7,267 nt of DNA from Gammaproteobacteria bacterium (GTDB lineage Bacteria > Pseudomonadota > Gammaproteobacteria > Xanthomonadales > Xanthomonadaceae): assembly GCA_030431185.1 (NCBI GenBank), contig JAUIJO010000163.1:1-7267 (forward strand). The letters are read 5' to 3'. Positions 7,084 through 7,267 of this stretch are shown here, piece after piece. The notes beneath the pieces were generated by a model. It was not told the origin of the DNA, did not search any database, and saw nothing but the letters and a program-made list of their open reading frames with translations. Every line of letters begins with the position of its first letter. Positions within the stretch are counted from its first letter, which is position 1. Position numbers and translations under genes: made by a program.

Positions 7084-7267
7084 ATGAACACACCTGCCAA
7101 CCTCTTCAACCTCGAAGGCCGCACCGCCCTGGTGACCGGTGGCTCGCGCGGCCTCGGCCTGCAGATCGCCGAGGCGCTCGGCGACTACGGTGCGCGCGTC
7201 CTGTTGTCGGCGCGCAAGGAAGCCGAACTGACCCAGGCGGTCGAGCAGCTGCGTGCGCGTGGCATCG
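7084..7267 (+). CDS. Short-chain dehydrogenase/reductase, 3' end cut by window
   Basis: The first 61 residues of a classical SDR (Rossmann NAD(P)-dependent oxidoreductase), reading LFNLEGRTALVTGGSRGLGLQIAEALGDYGARVLLSARKEAELTQAVEQL. The cofactor loop TGGSRGLG spans residues 18-25 (T18, G19, G23, G25). Arg22 in the loop and Arg44 after strand 2 (LSARK) with no Asp there suggest NADP(H) preference, which is inference. Similar starts occur in FabG/gluconate-5-dehydrogenase-type SDRs; the substrate and the catalytic Ser-Tyr-Lys are beyond the edge. ATG 7084 is preceded by a weak GAGAG three bases upstream; upstream ATGs 7021 and 7041 run into stops. It diverges from the IclR gene and is the probable second target of that regulator, presumably the first gene of an operon continuing rightward. 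Confidence 0.93.
   Translation, partial: MNTPANLFNLEGRTALVTGGSRGLGLQIAEALGDYGARVLLSARKEAELTQAVEQLRARGI

Overview
The window is a roughly 70% GC bacterial segment with short intergenic gaps, best matched to a gammaproteobacterium of the Xanthomonadales (Lysobacter/Luteimonas-like). That assignment is an inference from the remembered appearance of the acyl-CoA dehydrogenase and lipoprotein sequences; a betaproteobacterial origin is not excluded. There are eight protein-coding genes, two cut by the window edges. Seven are on the minus strand and one, at the right edge, is on the plus strand. I see no tRNA, rRNA, CRISPR array, insertion sequence or intrinsic terminator.

Read in the minus direction from right to left, the order is: an IclR-family regulator (6665-5847), a multi-pass membrane transporter of probable NCS2/SLC23-like fold (5768-4377), a hotdog acyl-CoA thioesterase (4349-3903), a zinc-dependent alcohol dehydrogenase (3906-2773), a small lipoprotein with a WHy/LEA14-like domain (2650-2156), a 593-residue acyl-CoA dehydrogenase with a C-terminal extension domain (2118-337), and a GNAT acetyltransferase (340 to the left edge). 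The thioesterase and alcohol dehydrogenase overlap by ATGA, and the acyl-CoA dehydrogenase and GNAT overlap by GTGA, so each pair is probably translationally coupled. A 122-nt gap at 2651-2772 may separate a right-hand regulated cluster (regulator, transporter, thioesterase, dehydrogenase) from a left-hand unit (lipoprotein, acyl-CoA dehydrogenase, GNAT).

At the right edge a short-chain dehydrogenase/reductase (7084 onward) is transcribed away from the IclR gene. The 418-nt divergent intergenic region is the most informative non-coding part. Its 220-bp core is only about 40% GC (hand count 89/220). It carries two related imperfect palindromes of the form ATTTCGT-N5-GGAA, at 6824-6840 and 6999-7015. 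A near-perfect palindrome overlaps the first, and another perfect palindrome sits at a predicted start site. I read this as the control region through which the IclR protein governs both its own operon and the divergent SDR operon.

Functionally, the right-hand genes look like a small inducible pathway: a transporter, an NAD-type zinc alcohol dehydrogenase, an SDR, and a thioesterase that would hydrolyse an acyl-CoA. The substrate cannot be read from the sequence. No strikingly novel system is visible. The most interesting candidate is the uncharacterised IclR-controlled transporter/thioesterase/dehydrogenase/SDR cluster with its paired operators.
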